A stretch of 64,000 bases of DNA from Snodgrassella communis (GTDB lineage Bacteria; Pseudomonadota; Gammaproteobacteria; Burkholderiales; Neisseriaceae), in contig NZ_CAJZCD010000002.1 in the NCBI RefSeq assembly GCF_914768045.1, positions 186,001 through 250,000 on the forward strand, written 5' to 3'. The stretch's first letter is position 1. Each line of letters starts with the position of its first letter. This document shows positions 8,506-16,524 of this stretch, piece after piece. A program made the position numbers and the translations under genes. The notes beneath the pieces were generated by a model. It was not told where the DNA came from. It worked only from the letters and a program-made list of their open reading frames with translations, and made no database searches.

Positions 8506-9459
8506 TTATTTAGCTATATTATTGTTCTGGCCTTTAATAATGCTCATGCCGGCACTAACTAAGCTGCCGATATCGGCTACGTTGGCGGGCATAATCAAGG
8601 TATTATTGGTTTTTGCTAATTTGGCAAAAGCATCGACATATTGTTCAGCCACTTTCAGATTAACTGCTTCTGTACCACCTGGTTCTTTAACGGCGGCGGC
8701 AACTTGGCGGATTGCATCCGCGGTGGCCTGAGCTACTAGACGAAGGGCTTCAGCCTCCCCTTCAGCGCGATTGATTTGTGCAATTTTGGCACCCTGAGAT
8801 TCATTAATAGATGCCTGTGCTTCCCCTTGAGATTTTTGAATTTCGGCTTCACGCTGACCAGCTGCCAGATTAATCTGCTCTTGTTTAATCCCTTCAGACT
8901 GAGCAATACGCGCACGTTTTTCCCGTTCGGCGGTGATTTGTGCCTGCATTGAACGTAAGATTTCCTGTGGTGGTACTAAATCCTTAATTTCGTAACGCAG
9001 AACTTTCACGCCCCATGAAACGGCTGCTTCATCCAGAGAGGCAACCACTGTTTGGTTGATATCATCACGTTCTTCAAAGGTTTTATCCAGCTCCATGCGA
9101 CCGATTACGGAGCGCAGGGTAGTTTGTGCCAACTGCGTGATGGCCACGACAAAGTTGCTGGAGCCATAGGAAGCAAGTTTAGGATCAGTTACCTGAAAAT
9201 AGATGATACCATCCACTGTGAGTTGCGTATTGTCACGGGTGATACATACTTGGCTGGGTACATCCAGCGGAATTTCTTTTAAAGTATGTTTATAGGCTAC
9301 ACGGTCGATAATTGGGATGATGAAATTCAAACCAGCTACCATGGTTGCATGATAGCGGCCTAAGCGTTCGACAATGTAGACTTCCTGCTGAGGTACAACT
9401 TTAAATGCCATGCTGATAAAGACAACGATTGCAGCGAGCAAAAGAAAGGATAAAATCAT
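8506..9459 (-). CDS. qmcA: SPFH/Band 7 membrane protein, QmcA-like
   Basis: A 317-residue protein with one N-terminal membrane span (MILSFLLLAAIVVF), a Band 7/SPFH domain (VERLGRYHATMVAGLNF onward, about residues 20-180), then a long Glu/Ala/Gln-rich helix (REKRARIAQSEGIKQEQINL) and a short hydrophobic end. This is the stomatin/QmcA type, which forms large rings in the inner membrane. The longer frame would use TTG at 9474, but ATG 9459 has AGGA seven bases upstream. Its start is only two bases past the stop of the NfeD partner, the classic SPFH-NfeD pair. The exact role is unknown; quality control of membrane proteins is an inference from the family. Confidence 0.88.
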   Translation of the reverse strand: MILSFLLLAAIVVFISMAFKVVPQQEVYIVERLGRYHATMVAGLNFIIPIIDRVAYKHTLKEIPLDVPSQVCITRDNTQLTVDGIIYFQVTDPKLASYGSSNFVVAITQLAQTTLRSVIGRMELDKTFEERDDINQTVVASLDEAAVSWGVKVLRYEIKDLVPPQEILRSMQAQITAEREKRARIAQSEGIKQEQINLAAGQREAEIQKSQGEAQASINESQGAKIAQINRAEGEAEALRLVAQATADAIRQVAAAVKEPGGTEAVNLKVAEQYVDAFAKLAKTNNTLIMPANVADIGSLVSAGMSIIKGQNNNIAK

Positions 9460-9461
9460 GG

Positions 9462-9896
9462 TTATTCCTGACAAGTCGTGGATATTTGAGAAGTAAGGTT
9501 TAAGATATTGCCGTTGTGACTGATGATTTGAGCGTTGTCACCAGTTTTGGCTGTGGTAGGCTGGATAAAACGTGCCTGCCATGTGGTGCCACGATAGTGT
9601 ACCTGCCATAAGCCGTTGGCTAGTGGCTTAGTTAGCACTACAGTTTGGCCGTAATCTGGGTTATCACTTGCCTTGGCTTTGTTTTCACGCGGATGATTCT
9701 GTTGCCACAGACGTACAATGATGATGCCTACAATGGAAAAAACCGTAGCAATTACCGCATTAATATTATTACTGGTTTGCAGCAGCCACTCAGCTAAGCC
9801 AGCGCTGAGTAATGAGGCGCTGATTACCAGAAGATAAAAGGTACCGCTGAACATTTCCAATACAAATAGTATCAGGGCAACAATGAACCAAATCAT
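9462..9896 (-). CDS. NfeD-like membrane protein
   Basis: A 144-residue protein with hydrophobic segments in its first half (MIWFIVALILFVLEM, and a second around residues 25-80) and a hydrophilic C-terminal OB-like domain containing a GQTVVL motif and a Trp-rich strand region. This is the short NfeD type (YbbK/NfeD1b) that partners SPFH proteins. Two ATGs compete: 9902 directly abuts the AAGGAG, leaving no spacing, whereas ATG 9896 is six bases beyond it, so I chose 9896. It is the first gene of a two-gene operon with the SPFH protein. Confidence 0.83.
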   Translation of the reverse strand: MIWFIVALILFVLEMFSGTFYLLVISASLLSAGLAEWLLQTSNNINAVIATVFSIVGIIIVRLWQQNHPRENKAKASDNPDYGQTVVLTKPLANGLWQVHYRGTTWQARFIQPTTAKTGDNAQIISHNGNILNLTSQISTTCQE

Positions 9897-9949
9897 TTGC
9901 ATCTCCTTAATCTGGTAATGGTTATCAGGGATAAATATTTATTACAATT

Positions 9950-10699
9950 TTAGCCATTGCTGTCTAGTATCCGCTGCCTACGCGTTTCACTCAGGACAAT
10001 TCCTGTACTTACGGAAACATTCAGGCTTTCAACGGTTCCGAACATGGGAATGGAGACTAGTGTGTCACAGAGGTCACGAGTTAAACGGCGCATTCCGCTT
10101 CCTTCCGCACCCATTACCCAAGCTACTGCTCTGGGCGCTGTAAAGTGGTATAAATCATCACTGCCTTGCATGTCAGTGCCAATAATCCAGATACCATGTT
10201 GTTTCAGCTCCCGGATGGTGCGAGCCAGATTGGTAACGGTAATATAGGGTACAGTTTCGGCTGCGCCACAGGCTACTTTACTTACTGTGGCATTCAGGCC
10301 GGCACTTTTGTCTTTGGGGGCAATAACCGCGTGCACGCCCATAACATCTGCTACACGCAGGCAGGCACCGAGATTATGCGGGTCGGTAATGCCATCAAGA
10401 ATGAGCAATAATGGTGGCTCATTCAGGTTTTCGAGTACATCTTCAATATCTACATGCTGTTTTGATGCATCAATAAATCCAACTACACCCTGATGGCGTG
10501 CGTGTTTGCTTAGGATATCAAGGCGTGCCTGATCTGCAACGATGACACGCACATTTTCTGTTTCAGCCTTGCTTAATACATCACGCATCCGAGCATCATG
10601 TTTACCCTCAAGTACATAAAGCTCAATAATGCTAGCGGGGTTTTGCCATAAACGGGCATTAACTGCATGAAAACCAATGATGAGGCGCTGATTTGACAT
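9950..10699 (-). CDS. rlmB: 23S rRNA (guanosine-2'-O)-methyltransferase RlmB
   Basis: A 249-residue SpoU/TrmH-family SPOUT methyltransferase. The N-terminal L30e-like substrate-binding part covers about residues 1-80, and the catalytic domain shows the three motifs: [15 protein letters not shown] (with Asn and Arg), [13 protein letters not shown], and [18 protein letters not shown]. RlmB methylates G2251 in the peptidyl-transferase P loop. The length and the order of motifs fit RlmB better than TrmH or RlmH. The start ATG has only a weak ribosome-binding site. It lies upstream of, and in the same direction as, nfeD-qmcA. Confidence 0.93.
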   Translation of the reverse strand: MSNQRLIIGFHAVNARLWQNPASIIELYVLEGKHDARMRDVLSKAETENVRVIVADQARLDILSKHARHQGVVGFIDASKQHVDIEDVLENLNEPPLLLILDGITDPHNLGACLRVADVMGVHAVIAPKDKSAGLNATVSKVACGAAETVPYITVTNLARTIRELKQHGIWIIGTDMQGSDDLYHFTAPRAVAWVMGAEGSGMRRLTRDLCDTLVSIPMFGTVESLNVSVSTGIVLSETRRQRILDSNG

Positions 10700-11110
10700 G
10701 GATGTTTAATTTAATATGTAAAGAAGTCAATTATAGCTGAAATCAGTGTATCAATCTGGTTACACTTTATTTGTCATTTTATTTGTATGGCAAGGTGATG
10801 TCTATCATTTTTATTTACTGCTGAAACAGGCAGGAGGATAAGAAGTTTGAAATGATTTGTCTGCCACTAGATAGGTGATGAAACAAAACTGTATATATAC
10901 TTATGATAAGTGTAGAAATATTGAGTAAAAAAATATATTTTTATCAAAAAATTAAAATAATATTAGATTAAATTTATATAAAAGTTTTACATGTTATTTT
11001 GTATTCATACTGTATCAGTATAGTTGGGAATTAAGCTTGTATGGGGGAAGGAGCCTGGGGCAACATTTGTTGGCTGGGTGTTTAACTTTGAAATACAGTT
11101 AGGATTTCTT
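10700..11110. other. AT-rich intergenic region between divergent rlmB and DUF421 gene
   Basis: About 410 bases, most extreme in A+T near 10900-11000. It should hold both promoters, but I cannot pick out convincing hexamers. A 14-codon frame (11041-11085) ends 25 bases before the DUF421 start and has no ribosome-binding site, so I do not treat it as a leader peptide. Confidence 0.5.
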
Positions 11111-11776
11111 ATGGAATACTATTTATGGGTACTGGCCAAGTTTCTTATTGGCTTTCTGATTGTGATTCTGCATTTGAATTTTACGGGTAAAACTCAATTG
11201 AATCAGATGACACCGGTAGACTTTATCGGTAACTTTGTACTCGGCGGAATTATCGGTGGGGTTATTTATAATGAGGATATTCCGATTCATCAATATATTT
11301 TTGTGTTGTTAATTGGTGTTGGTCTGATTTCTCTCTTAAACTGGATCTGTAAACATGTGAGTTTTTTCAGGATGTTTGCCATTGGCGAACCGATTCCCAT
11401 TATGAAAGACGGGCGCTTTTTAATGGACAATATTCTGCGCAAAAAAAATAAAATTGATATTTTGAATGTAGCTTCGCTTTTACATGCACAGGGAATTACC
11501 TCTTTTCAGGAAGTCAGTTATGCGCAGATTGAACCAAGTGGTTCATTAACTGTGCTCACTGACAAGGGCAAATATCCTTCATTGATTTTATTTAAAGATG
11601 GCGAAGCTCGTAAAACGGAACTGGAGCGAATAAATAAAGATGAAAAGTGGCTGGAGCAAAAAATACAGCAGCACCATTTATCTGAAAATGATTTATTCCT
11701 GATTGAGTTCTGGGAAGGTCGGCTAAACTTTATTCTGCGTTCAGGTGAGGTGAAAAAAGATACGCTGAAAAGTTAA
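11111..11776 (+). CDS. DUF421 (YetF-like) membrane protein
   Basis: A 221-residue protein with three hydrophobic segments in its first 100 residues, including the family core TPVDFIGNFVLGGIIGG, followed by a soluble C-terminal half with a MKDGRFLMDNILRKKN motif and a strand-rich domain (SGSLTVLTDKGKYPSL). This matches DUF421/YetF proteins, which are membrane proteins of unknown function; in Bacillus they appear in spores. The frame is open back to a TTG at 11024, but ATG 11111 is preceded by AGGA and begins right at the first membrane span. It is followed by the squalene/phytoene-synthase-like gene after about 80 bases. Confidence 0.82.
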   Translation: MEYYLWVLAKFLIGFLIVILHLNFTGKTQLNQMTPVDFIGNFVLGGIIGGVIYNEDIPIHQYIFVLLIGVGLISLLNWICKHVSFFRMFAIGEPIPIMKDGRFLMDNILRKKNKIDILNVASLLHAQGITSFQEVSYAQIEPSGSLTVLTDKGKYPSLILFKDGEARKTELERINKDEKWLEQKIQQHHLSENDLFLIEFWEGRLNFILRSGEVKKDTLKS

Positions 11777-11854
11777 ATTTCTGTGTATAGATATTGCTGG
11801 GGAACAGCCACGACAGGTTACAATAGCTGTTTAAATTAAAAATAGTTTATTGCT

Positions 11855-12709
11855 GTGCAGCCACTTGAATATTGTTATCAGAAAATATGCCATAGCAAAA
11901 GTGCTATGGCATTTCGTTTTCCTTTTCTTTGTCGTTCACGGCGTCAGGCACTGATGGTGCTATATGCTTTGCAACAGGAGTTGCAGGAAGTGGTGCATGA
12001 TTGTACAGACGTCACTGTGGCGCTAACTACACTTAACTGGTGGCAACAGCAGATACACGAGCTTTATTCTGCTAAAGCCATGCCGTCACATCCACTGATG
12101 CAGGCTCTGCAACCGCTTATTGCAGAATATGCTTTGCCACAGTCTGAGTTGCTGGCCTTGATTAAAGCGCATTTTACGGAACTGACTGAGGCTAGATTTC
12201 AGGATAGGAGTCAGTTACATCAGTATGCGTTTCAGGCAGGTATGGTTACAGGATGTTTGGGTAGCAGGATATTGGGGTTTACTGAACAACAAACTTTGGA
12301 ATTTGCCGGAAAAGTTGGTGAATTATGCCAACTTGTAAAACTGTTTTCGCAAATTGGTGCAGATGCACGGCAGGGACGGCTTTATATTCCAGTAGCGATG
12401 TTACAGGAATTTAATGTGCCGGCTCATGTGGTATTAAATGGACGCGGTAGTGCAGAATTTACGGCTTTATTAAATACATGGTTAGATGAGTTAAAAAAGC
12501 AGTTTAAAACAGTGATGACGTTGTTACCATCAGTAGATAAAGGTCGTCAGGGTGCCAGTCTGGCCATGCTGAAGATTGCTTCTGCATTGCTCAGGGAGAT
12601 TGAGCAGGATGGGGTGGCTAATGTTTTGCGCTATCAGTTAATTGTGCCGCGCCCGCGACAGCAGCGGTTGTGCTGGCAAATCTGGCTATGTAATTTCCTG
12701 CCGCTGTAG
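11855..12709 (+). CDS. Squalene/phytoene-synthase-like protein with degenerate active site
   Basis: A 284-residue, largely helical protein of the trans-isoprenyl diphosphate synthase head-to-head fold. Recognisable blocks are YCYQKICHSKS, FPFLCRSRRQALMVLYAL, GYALPQSELL-type helix residues and KLFSQIGADARQGRLYIP. The first Asp-rich motif (family DDxxD after LYAF) reads QEVVH here, and the second (family RDVGEDARRGR) reads SQIGADARQGR, so most metal-binding aspartates are gone. Catalysis is therefore doubtful; the mitochondrial relative NDUFAF6 is likewise non-catalytic. The start is GTG at 11855 without a clear ribosome-binding site; an internal ATG at 11906 would remove the first helix. Confidence 0.72.
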   Translation: MQPLEYCYQKICHSKSAMAFRFPFLCRSRRQALMVLYALQQELQEVVHDCTDVTVALTTLNWWQQQIHELYSAKAMPSHPLMQALQPLIAEYALPQSELLALIKAHFTELTEARFQDRSQLHQYAFQAGMVTGCLGSRILGFTEQQTLEFAGKVGELCQLVKLFSQIGADARQGRLYIPVAMLQEFNVPAHVVLNGRGSAEFTALLNTWLDELKKQFKTVMTLLPSVDKGRQGASLAMLKIASALLREIEQDGVANVLRYQLIVPRPRQQRLCWQIWLCNFLPL

Positions 12710-12755
12710 TAAGCAGGCTGAAATTCAGCTTGCTTGTTCTGGGAAGAAAAGTGAT

Positions 12756-12860
12756 ATGTGGCAAGGATTGTTGGTTATGAGCATTATTTTAACAATTTTG
12801 TCTGGTATTTGGCATTTTATTGCTTCAAAATATACAATTTGGCATTTTGTTTCGGGGTAA
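12756..12860 (+). CDS. Possible 34-residue membrane microprotein
   Basis: A short frame begins with ATG 12756 after a purine-rich stretch (GGGAAGAAAAGTGAT) that could serve as a ribosome-binding site. It encodes MWQGLLVMSIILTILSGIWH and ends IWHFVSG, essentially a single membrane span. It lies 46 bases after the phytoene-synthase-like gene and before the ABC transporter. I do not recognise it, and frames of this length arise by chance, so this is a candidate only. Confidence 0.3.
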   Translation: MWQGLLVMSIILTILSGIWHFIASKYTIWHFVSG

Positions 12861-12907
12861 AACTGTTTATTTAAATAATTTTAATTACGTATTCAGGCTG
12901 TTTTTTG

Positions 12908-12951
12908 TATAATTTAAGCCATCATTTGCTTATTTAAGTAGGTGTAAGCAA
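12908..12951 (+). promoter_or_regulatory. Candidate promoter and inverted repeat before the ABC transporter
   Basis: A TATAAT hexamer sits at 12908-12913 with only a poor -35 (TTACGT, 12885-12890, spacer 17). Just downstream, ATTTGCTTA and TAAGCAAAT form a 9-base inverted repeat separated by 12 bases, which could be an operator or a leader hairpin. The transporter start codon is at 13001. Confidence 0.4.
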
Positions 12952-13000
12952 ATTTATTGCTAAAATTGCTTCAAAATAATCTTGTGCTGAGGAATCCAAT

Positions 13001-13999
13001 ATGCTTGGAGCGAAAAAAAAATTACTGATTCTGGGTTTATCTGCTGCCTGTTTGCTTACAGCTTGTTCGCCATCGGAACAGGGCAGCAAATCCAGTGATA
13101 ATGGTATGAAAAAAGTGGCGATTACGGCAATAGTAGAGCACCCGGCACTGGATGCAGTGCGTCAGGGGGTGATAGATGAGCTACGTGCTGAAGGCTACGA
13201 GCAGGGAAAAAACCTGCAACTGGATTTCCAAAGTGCACAGGGCAATACAGCTACAGCTGGCCAGATTGCCAAAAAATTTGCCGGTAGTAATCCGGATGCG
13301 ATTGTCACTATTGGTACACCTAGTGCGCAATCTATGGTTGCGGCAACCCGTAAAATACCGGTGGTATTTGCTGCGGTAACCGATCCGGTGGCAGCGAAGC
13401 TGGTTGCCAACTGGGAGCCGAGTAAAACTAATGTAACCGGTGTGTCTGATGAACTACCGTTGCAACCACAGATTGATTTGATGAAACAGGTGGTACCCAA
13501 TCTGAAAACTGTTGGCTATGTGTATAGTCCGGGTGAAGTTAATTCGACGGTAGTTTTAGGACAATTGCAGACTTTATTGGCTAAAGACGGTATTAATGTG
13601 GCAGCGGTTCCGGCGCAGCGCACGACTGATGTGCCGATTGCTACAAAAAGCCTACAGGGTAAGGCAAACTTGATTTATACTTCACTGGACAATAATGTGG
13701 TTTCTGCCTATGAATCCATGTTCAAGGTTGCCAAGAACATGAAAATGCCGCTGGTAGCGTCAGATACTGGTTCAGTAAAACGCGGGGCGGCTGTGGCTAT
13801 GGGCGTAAATTATCATGAGCTTGGTGTTGCTACCGGGAAGATTGTAGGGCGGATTCTGAAAGGTGAACAGGCAGGCAATATTGCACCGCAACGTATGTCT
13901 GTCGAGCAACTGGATTTAATGGTGAGTAAATCAAATGCCGCAGAACAGGGTATTACTTTATCACCAGAGCTACTCAAGCAAGCTACCGTGATCGATTAG
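13001..13999 (+). CDS. ABC transporter substrate-binding lipoprotein, TrpX/DUF534 type
   Basis: A 332-residue periplasmic-binding lipoprotein. The leader ends in Leu-Thr-Ala-Cys22, then a Ser-rich linker and a two-lobed PF04392 (ABC_sub_bind) domain: ITAIVEHPALDAVRQGV, FAGSNPDAIVTIGTPSAQ, PVVFAAVTDPVAAKLV and VTGVSDELP are characteristic. This family includes streptococcal TrpX, linked to tryptophan uptake, but substrate cannot be read from sequence. GAGGAA precedes the ATG. The permease and ATPase genes follow, with a hairpin terminator between this gene and the permease, so the binding protein may be made in excess over the membrane parts. Confidence 0.88.
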   Translation: MLGAKKKLLILGLSAACLLTACSPSEQGSKSSDNGMKKVAITAIVEHPALDAVRQGVIDELRAEGYEQGKNLQLDFQSAQGNTATAGQIAKKFAGSNPDAIVTIGTPSAQSMVAATRKIPVVFAAVTDPVAAKLVANWEPSKTNVTGVSDELPLQPQIDLMKQVVPNLKTVGYVYSPGEVNSTVVLGQLQTLLAKDGINVAAVPAQRTTDVPIATKSLQGKANLIYTSLDNNVVSAYESMFKVAKNMKMPLVASDTGSVKRGAAVAMGVNYHELGVATGKIVGRILKGEQAGNIAPQRMSVEQLDLMVSKSNAAEQGITLSPELLKQATVID

Positions 14000-14028
14000 G
14001 ATAACCGGTTTTCAAACTGAATACCGTG

Positions 14029-14072
14029 ACATCGGCAGGCTGATTCAGGCTTTGCCGATGTTGTTTTTATTT
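14029..14072 (+). terminator. Hairpin with T-tract inside the ABC transporter operon
   Basis: ACATCGGCA (14029-14037) pairs with TGCCGATGT (14053-14061), followed directly by a T-rich run. It lies between the substrate-binding protein and permease genes, in a position suited to partial termination. Confidence 0.75.
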
Positions 14073-14099
14073 TCAACTACAATTTATTAATTGGATGAT

Positions 14100-15002
14100 A
14101 TGTCTTCTATAGCTTTATTTGGTGCTTTAGAAAGCGGGCTGATATATGCCCTTGTTGCTCTGGGGGTGCTGATTTCATTTCGTATTCTGGATTTTCCCGA
14201 TTTAACTGCTGATGGCAGTTTTCCACTGGGTGGAGCGGTATTTGCAGTCTGCGTGACTCATGGAATTAATCCGTGGCTGGCTACGGCACTTGGTGGCGCT
14301 GCCGGTGCCTGTGCTGGTCTGATGACTGCATGGTTGCATGTTTCTTTGAAAATCATGCAGCTTTTAGCCAGCATTCTGGTGATGGTGGCCTTGTATTCTG
14401 TGAACCTGCGTATTATGGGCGCACCTAATCTACCCTTATTGGATCAGCCCAGTGTCTTCACGCCGTTTTTCAATGCTGATTTCAGCAATCAGTATTGGGT
14501 ACAGCCACTTGTGATATTCGGTTTTGTGTTGATAGCTAAGTTGTTTCTGGACTGGTTTTTTGCCACTGAAATAGGTTTATCAATGCGTGCTACCGGCGTA
14601 AATGCTCGCATGGCACGTGCACAAGGGGTAAATACCGCGCGGATTCTGCTGTTAGGCATGGCAATGTCTAATGCATTCATTGCTATGGCCGGCGCTTTAT
14701 TTGTGCAGACGCAGGGTGGTGCTGACATTTCTATTGGTATCGGTACGATTGTTGTTGGTCTGGCGGCAGTGATTATTGGTGAAACATTAATTCCTGGTAA
14801 GCGTTTTTTTGTAATTACGCTGGCTGTGATTGTCGGAGCTGTACTGTATCGTGCGTTTATTGCACTGGCATTGGGGAGCGATACGCTGCAACATATTGGT
14901 TTTGGACCACAGGATTTGAATCTGGTAACGGCCATTCTGGTGGTGTTGGCATTGCGTTTGCCTGCAATCAAAAGTTATTTTAAAAGGAAATTAAAAGCAT
15001 GA
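14100..15002 (+). CDS. ABC transporter permease (TrpY-like)
   Basis: A 300-residue inner-membrane protein with about eight hydrophobic segments. It fits the BPD_transp_2-type permeases that accompany DUF534 binding proteins: the ESGLIYALVALGVLISFRIL opening, DFPDLTADGSF, and the cytoplasmic loop RATGVNARMARAQGVNT, where the ATPase would dock. The preferred start is ATG 14100 with GGA just upstream; a TTG at 14091 is the alternative. Its stop overlaps the ATPase start by four bases (ATGA), so the two are translationally coupled. It should form the channel for whatever the upstream lipoprotein binds. Confidence 0.88.
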   Translation: MSSIALFGALESGLIYALVALGVLISFRILDFPDLTADGSFPLGGAVFAVCVTHGINPWLATALGGAAGACAGLMTAWLHVSLKIMQLLASILVMVALYSVNLRIMGAPNLPLLDQPSVFTPFFNADFSNQYWVQPLVIFGFVLIAKLFLDWFFATEIGLSMRATGVNARMARAQGVNTARILLLGMAMSNAFIAMAGALFVQTQGGADISIGIGTIVVGLAAVIIGETLIPGKRFFVITLAVIVGAVLYRAFIALALGSDTLQHIGFGPQDLNLVTAILVVLALRLPAIKSYFKRKLKA

Positions 15003-15793
15003 TGCGCGCAGATGATTTACGCCTGACATTCAATGCAGGAACGCCTATTGAAAATCCAGCTTTGCGTGGCATGAGTTTGAATATTGCTGAGGGTGAATTT
15101 GTTACTGTTATCGGTAGCAATGGTGCCGGCAAATCAACCTTTCTCAATGCTATCAGTGGTGATATTCTGATAGATTCTGGCAGTATTACCATTAATAATA
15201 AAGATGTGACCAATGAACCGGCTTATAAACGCGCACCGTTGGTGGCTCGGGTATTTCAGGATCCGCTTGCCGGTACCTGTGAAGCACTGACCATAGAAGA
15301 AAATATGGCTTTAGCACTCAGGCGCGGGAGCAGACGCGGTTTACGCGCGGCGATTAAACGCCAGTACCGTGAACTGTTTCGGGAAAAGCTGGCTATGCTC
15401 AATCTGGGGCTGGAAAATCGCCTGAGTGACAGGATTGGTCTGCTTTCTGGTGGGCAGCGGCAAGCTGTTAGTCTGCTAATGGCTTCATTACAGGGTTCCA
15501 AAATTCTGTTACTGGACGAACATACTGCTGCACTTGACCCGAAAACAGCCGCTTTTGTACTTGAGCTGACAGATCGGATTGTAAGTGAAAACAAGCTAAC
15601 GGCAATGATGGTAACTCATTCAATGCAGCAGGCTTTGGATCATGGTTCGCGTACTGTTATGCTGCATCAGGGGCGGGTAGTTCTGGATGTGGCCGGTGAT
15701 AAGCGTACCGGTATGAATGTCTCAGATCTGTTAAAAATGTTTGAACATACTCAGGGTGAAAAAGTAACTGATGATGCTTTATTGCTGAGTTAA
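14999..15793 (+). CDS. ABC transporter ATP-binding protein (TrpZ-like)
   Basis: A 264-residue ATPase. Walker A is GSNGAGKST (about residues 39-47), the signature is LSGGQRQA and Walker B is ILLLDEHTAALD; here the usual DEPT is DEHT, a common variant in this permease family. The H-loop is in MVTHSMQQAL. It completes the three-gene importer. The start overlaps the permease stop, with a second in-frame ATG three bases on. A terminator hairpin follows. The substrate is unknown; tryptophan or another small molecule is a family-based guess. Confidence 0.9.
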   Translation: MMRADDLRLTFNAGTPIENPALRGMSLNIAEGEFVTVIGSNGAGKSTFLNAISGDILIDSGSITINNKDVTNEPAYKRAPLVARVFQDPLAGTCEALTIEENMALALRRGSRRGLRAAIKRQYRELFREKLAMLNLGLENRLSDRIGLLSGGQRQAVSLLMASLQGSKILLLDEHTAALDPKTAAFVLELTDRIVSENKLTAMMVTHSMQQALDHGSRTVMLHQGRVVLDVAGDKRTGMNVSDLLKMFEHTQGEKVTDDALLLS

Positions 15794-15813
15794 TTCTGTG
15801 TATTGTTGTTTAA

Positions 15814-15847
15814 TTAGGCTGTCAAAAGTATTTTTGGCAGCCTGATT
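15814..15847 (+). terminator. Terminator after the ABC transporter operon
   Basis: An imperfect inverted repeat (AGGCTGtCAAAA against TTTTGgCAGCCT) with a three-base loop, between the ATPase gene and rluE. The sequence after it is moderately T-rich. Confidence 0.65.
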
Positions 15848-15864
15848 TGTTGAATGGATAAATA

Positions 15865-16434
15865 ATGTTTGTGCCTGAATTGATTGTTCTGAATAAACCG
15901 TATGGGGTGATTTGTCAGTTCAGTCCCCATGAAAAATATCCTACTCTGAAGCAATATGTGCCTTTACCGGATGTTTATCCTGCCGGCCGGTTGGATACAG
16001 ATAGTGAGGGTTTATTATTGTTAACAGCAAACGGAAGTTTGCAGGCAAAGATTGCTCATCCGAAATACAAGTTGGTGAAAACTTATTGGGCACAGGTAGA
16101 GGGGAAGCCTGATGCGGAACGCTTGCAGCAACTGGCGCGGGGCGTAGATTTGGGCGATTTTGTTACAGCTCCGGCACAGGTGAGTGTGGTGAGTTCTGCG
16201 GATAGTAAGCGCCTGTGGCCACGTGTACCGCCAATCCGCACTCGCAAGACAGTAACAGATTTCTGGCTGCAGATTCGCATCAGTGAAGGTAAAAACAGGC
16301 AGGTGCGACGCATGTGTGCCAGAGTTGGTTGGCCATGCCTACGTCTGGTACGGGTTGGTATTGGACGGTTAAATGTTTTTTCTCTGGATTTACCTTTAGG
16401 ACACTGGCAAGCGCTTAACCCGCGCGATTTGTAA
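15865..16434 (+). CDS. rluE: 23S rRNA pseudouridine synthase, RluE/RsuA family
   Basis: A 189-residue protein of the RsuA/RluB/E/F class without an S4 domain. It opens with the ILNKPYG-type motif (VLNKPYGVICQFS) and has the catalytic motif GRLDTDSEGLLLLT, whose Asp (residue 45 or so) attacks the uracil ring. KLVKTYWAQVEG and the C-terminal EGKNRQVRRMCARVG complete the fold. The short length and absence of S4 favour RluE (U2457 of 23S rRNA) over RluB/RluF/RsuA. It stands alone between two terminators. Confidence 0.86.
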   Translation: MFVPELIVLNKPYGVICQFSPHEKYPTLKQYVPLPDVYPAGRLDTDSEGLLLLTANGSLQAKIAHPKYKLVKTYWAQVEGKPDAERLQQLARGVDLGDFVTAPAQVSVVSSADSKRLWPRVPPIRTRKTVTDFWLQIRISEGKNRQVRRMCARVGWPCLRLVRVGIGRLNVFSLDLPLGHWQALNPRDL

Positions 16435-16461
16435 TGAGTTATCGATGTTTTTCCAGATGTA

Positions 16462-16503
16462 AAATATAACCCTTACGCCAGTAGGCATAAGGGTTATATT
16501 TAT
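16462..16503. terminator. Bidirectional terminator between rluE and metQ-like gene
   Basis: An 18-base arm at 16462-16479 pairs with 16484-16501 with one mismatch and a four-base loop; A-tract and T-tract flanks allow function in both directions. The two neighbouring genes converge here. Confidence 0.88.
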
Positions 16504-16524
16504 TGATCAGTAATATACAATTAA

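Noticed and set aside
11041-11085. 14-codon leader-like frame before the DUF421 gene
   Set aside because: No ribosome-binding site and no amino-acid bias or hairpin pattern that would suggest attenuation.
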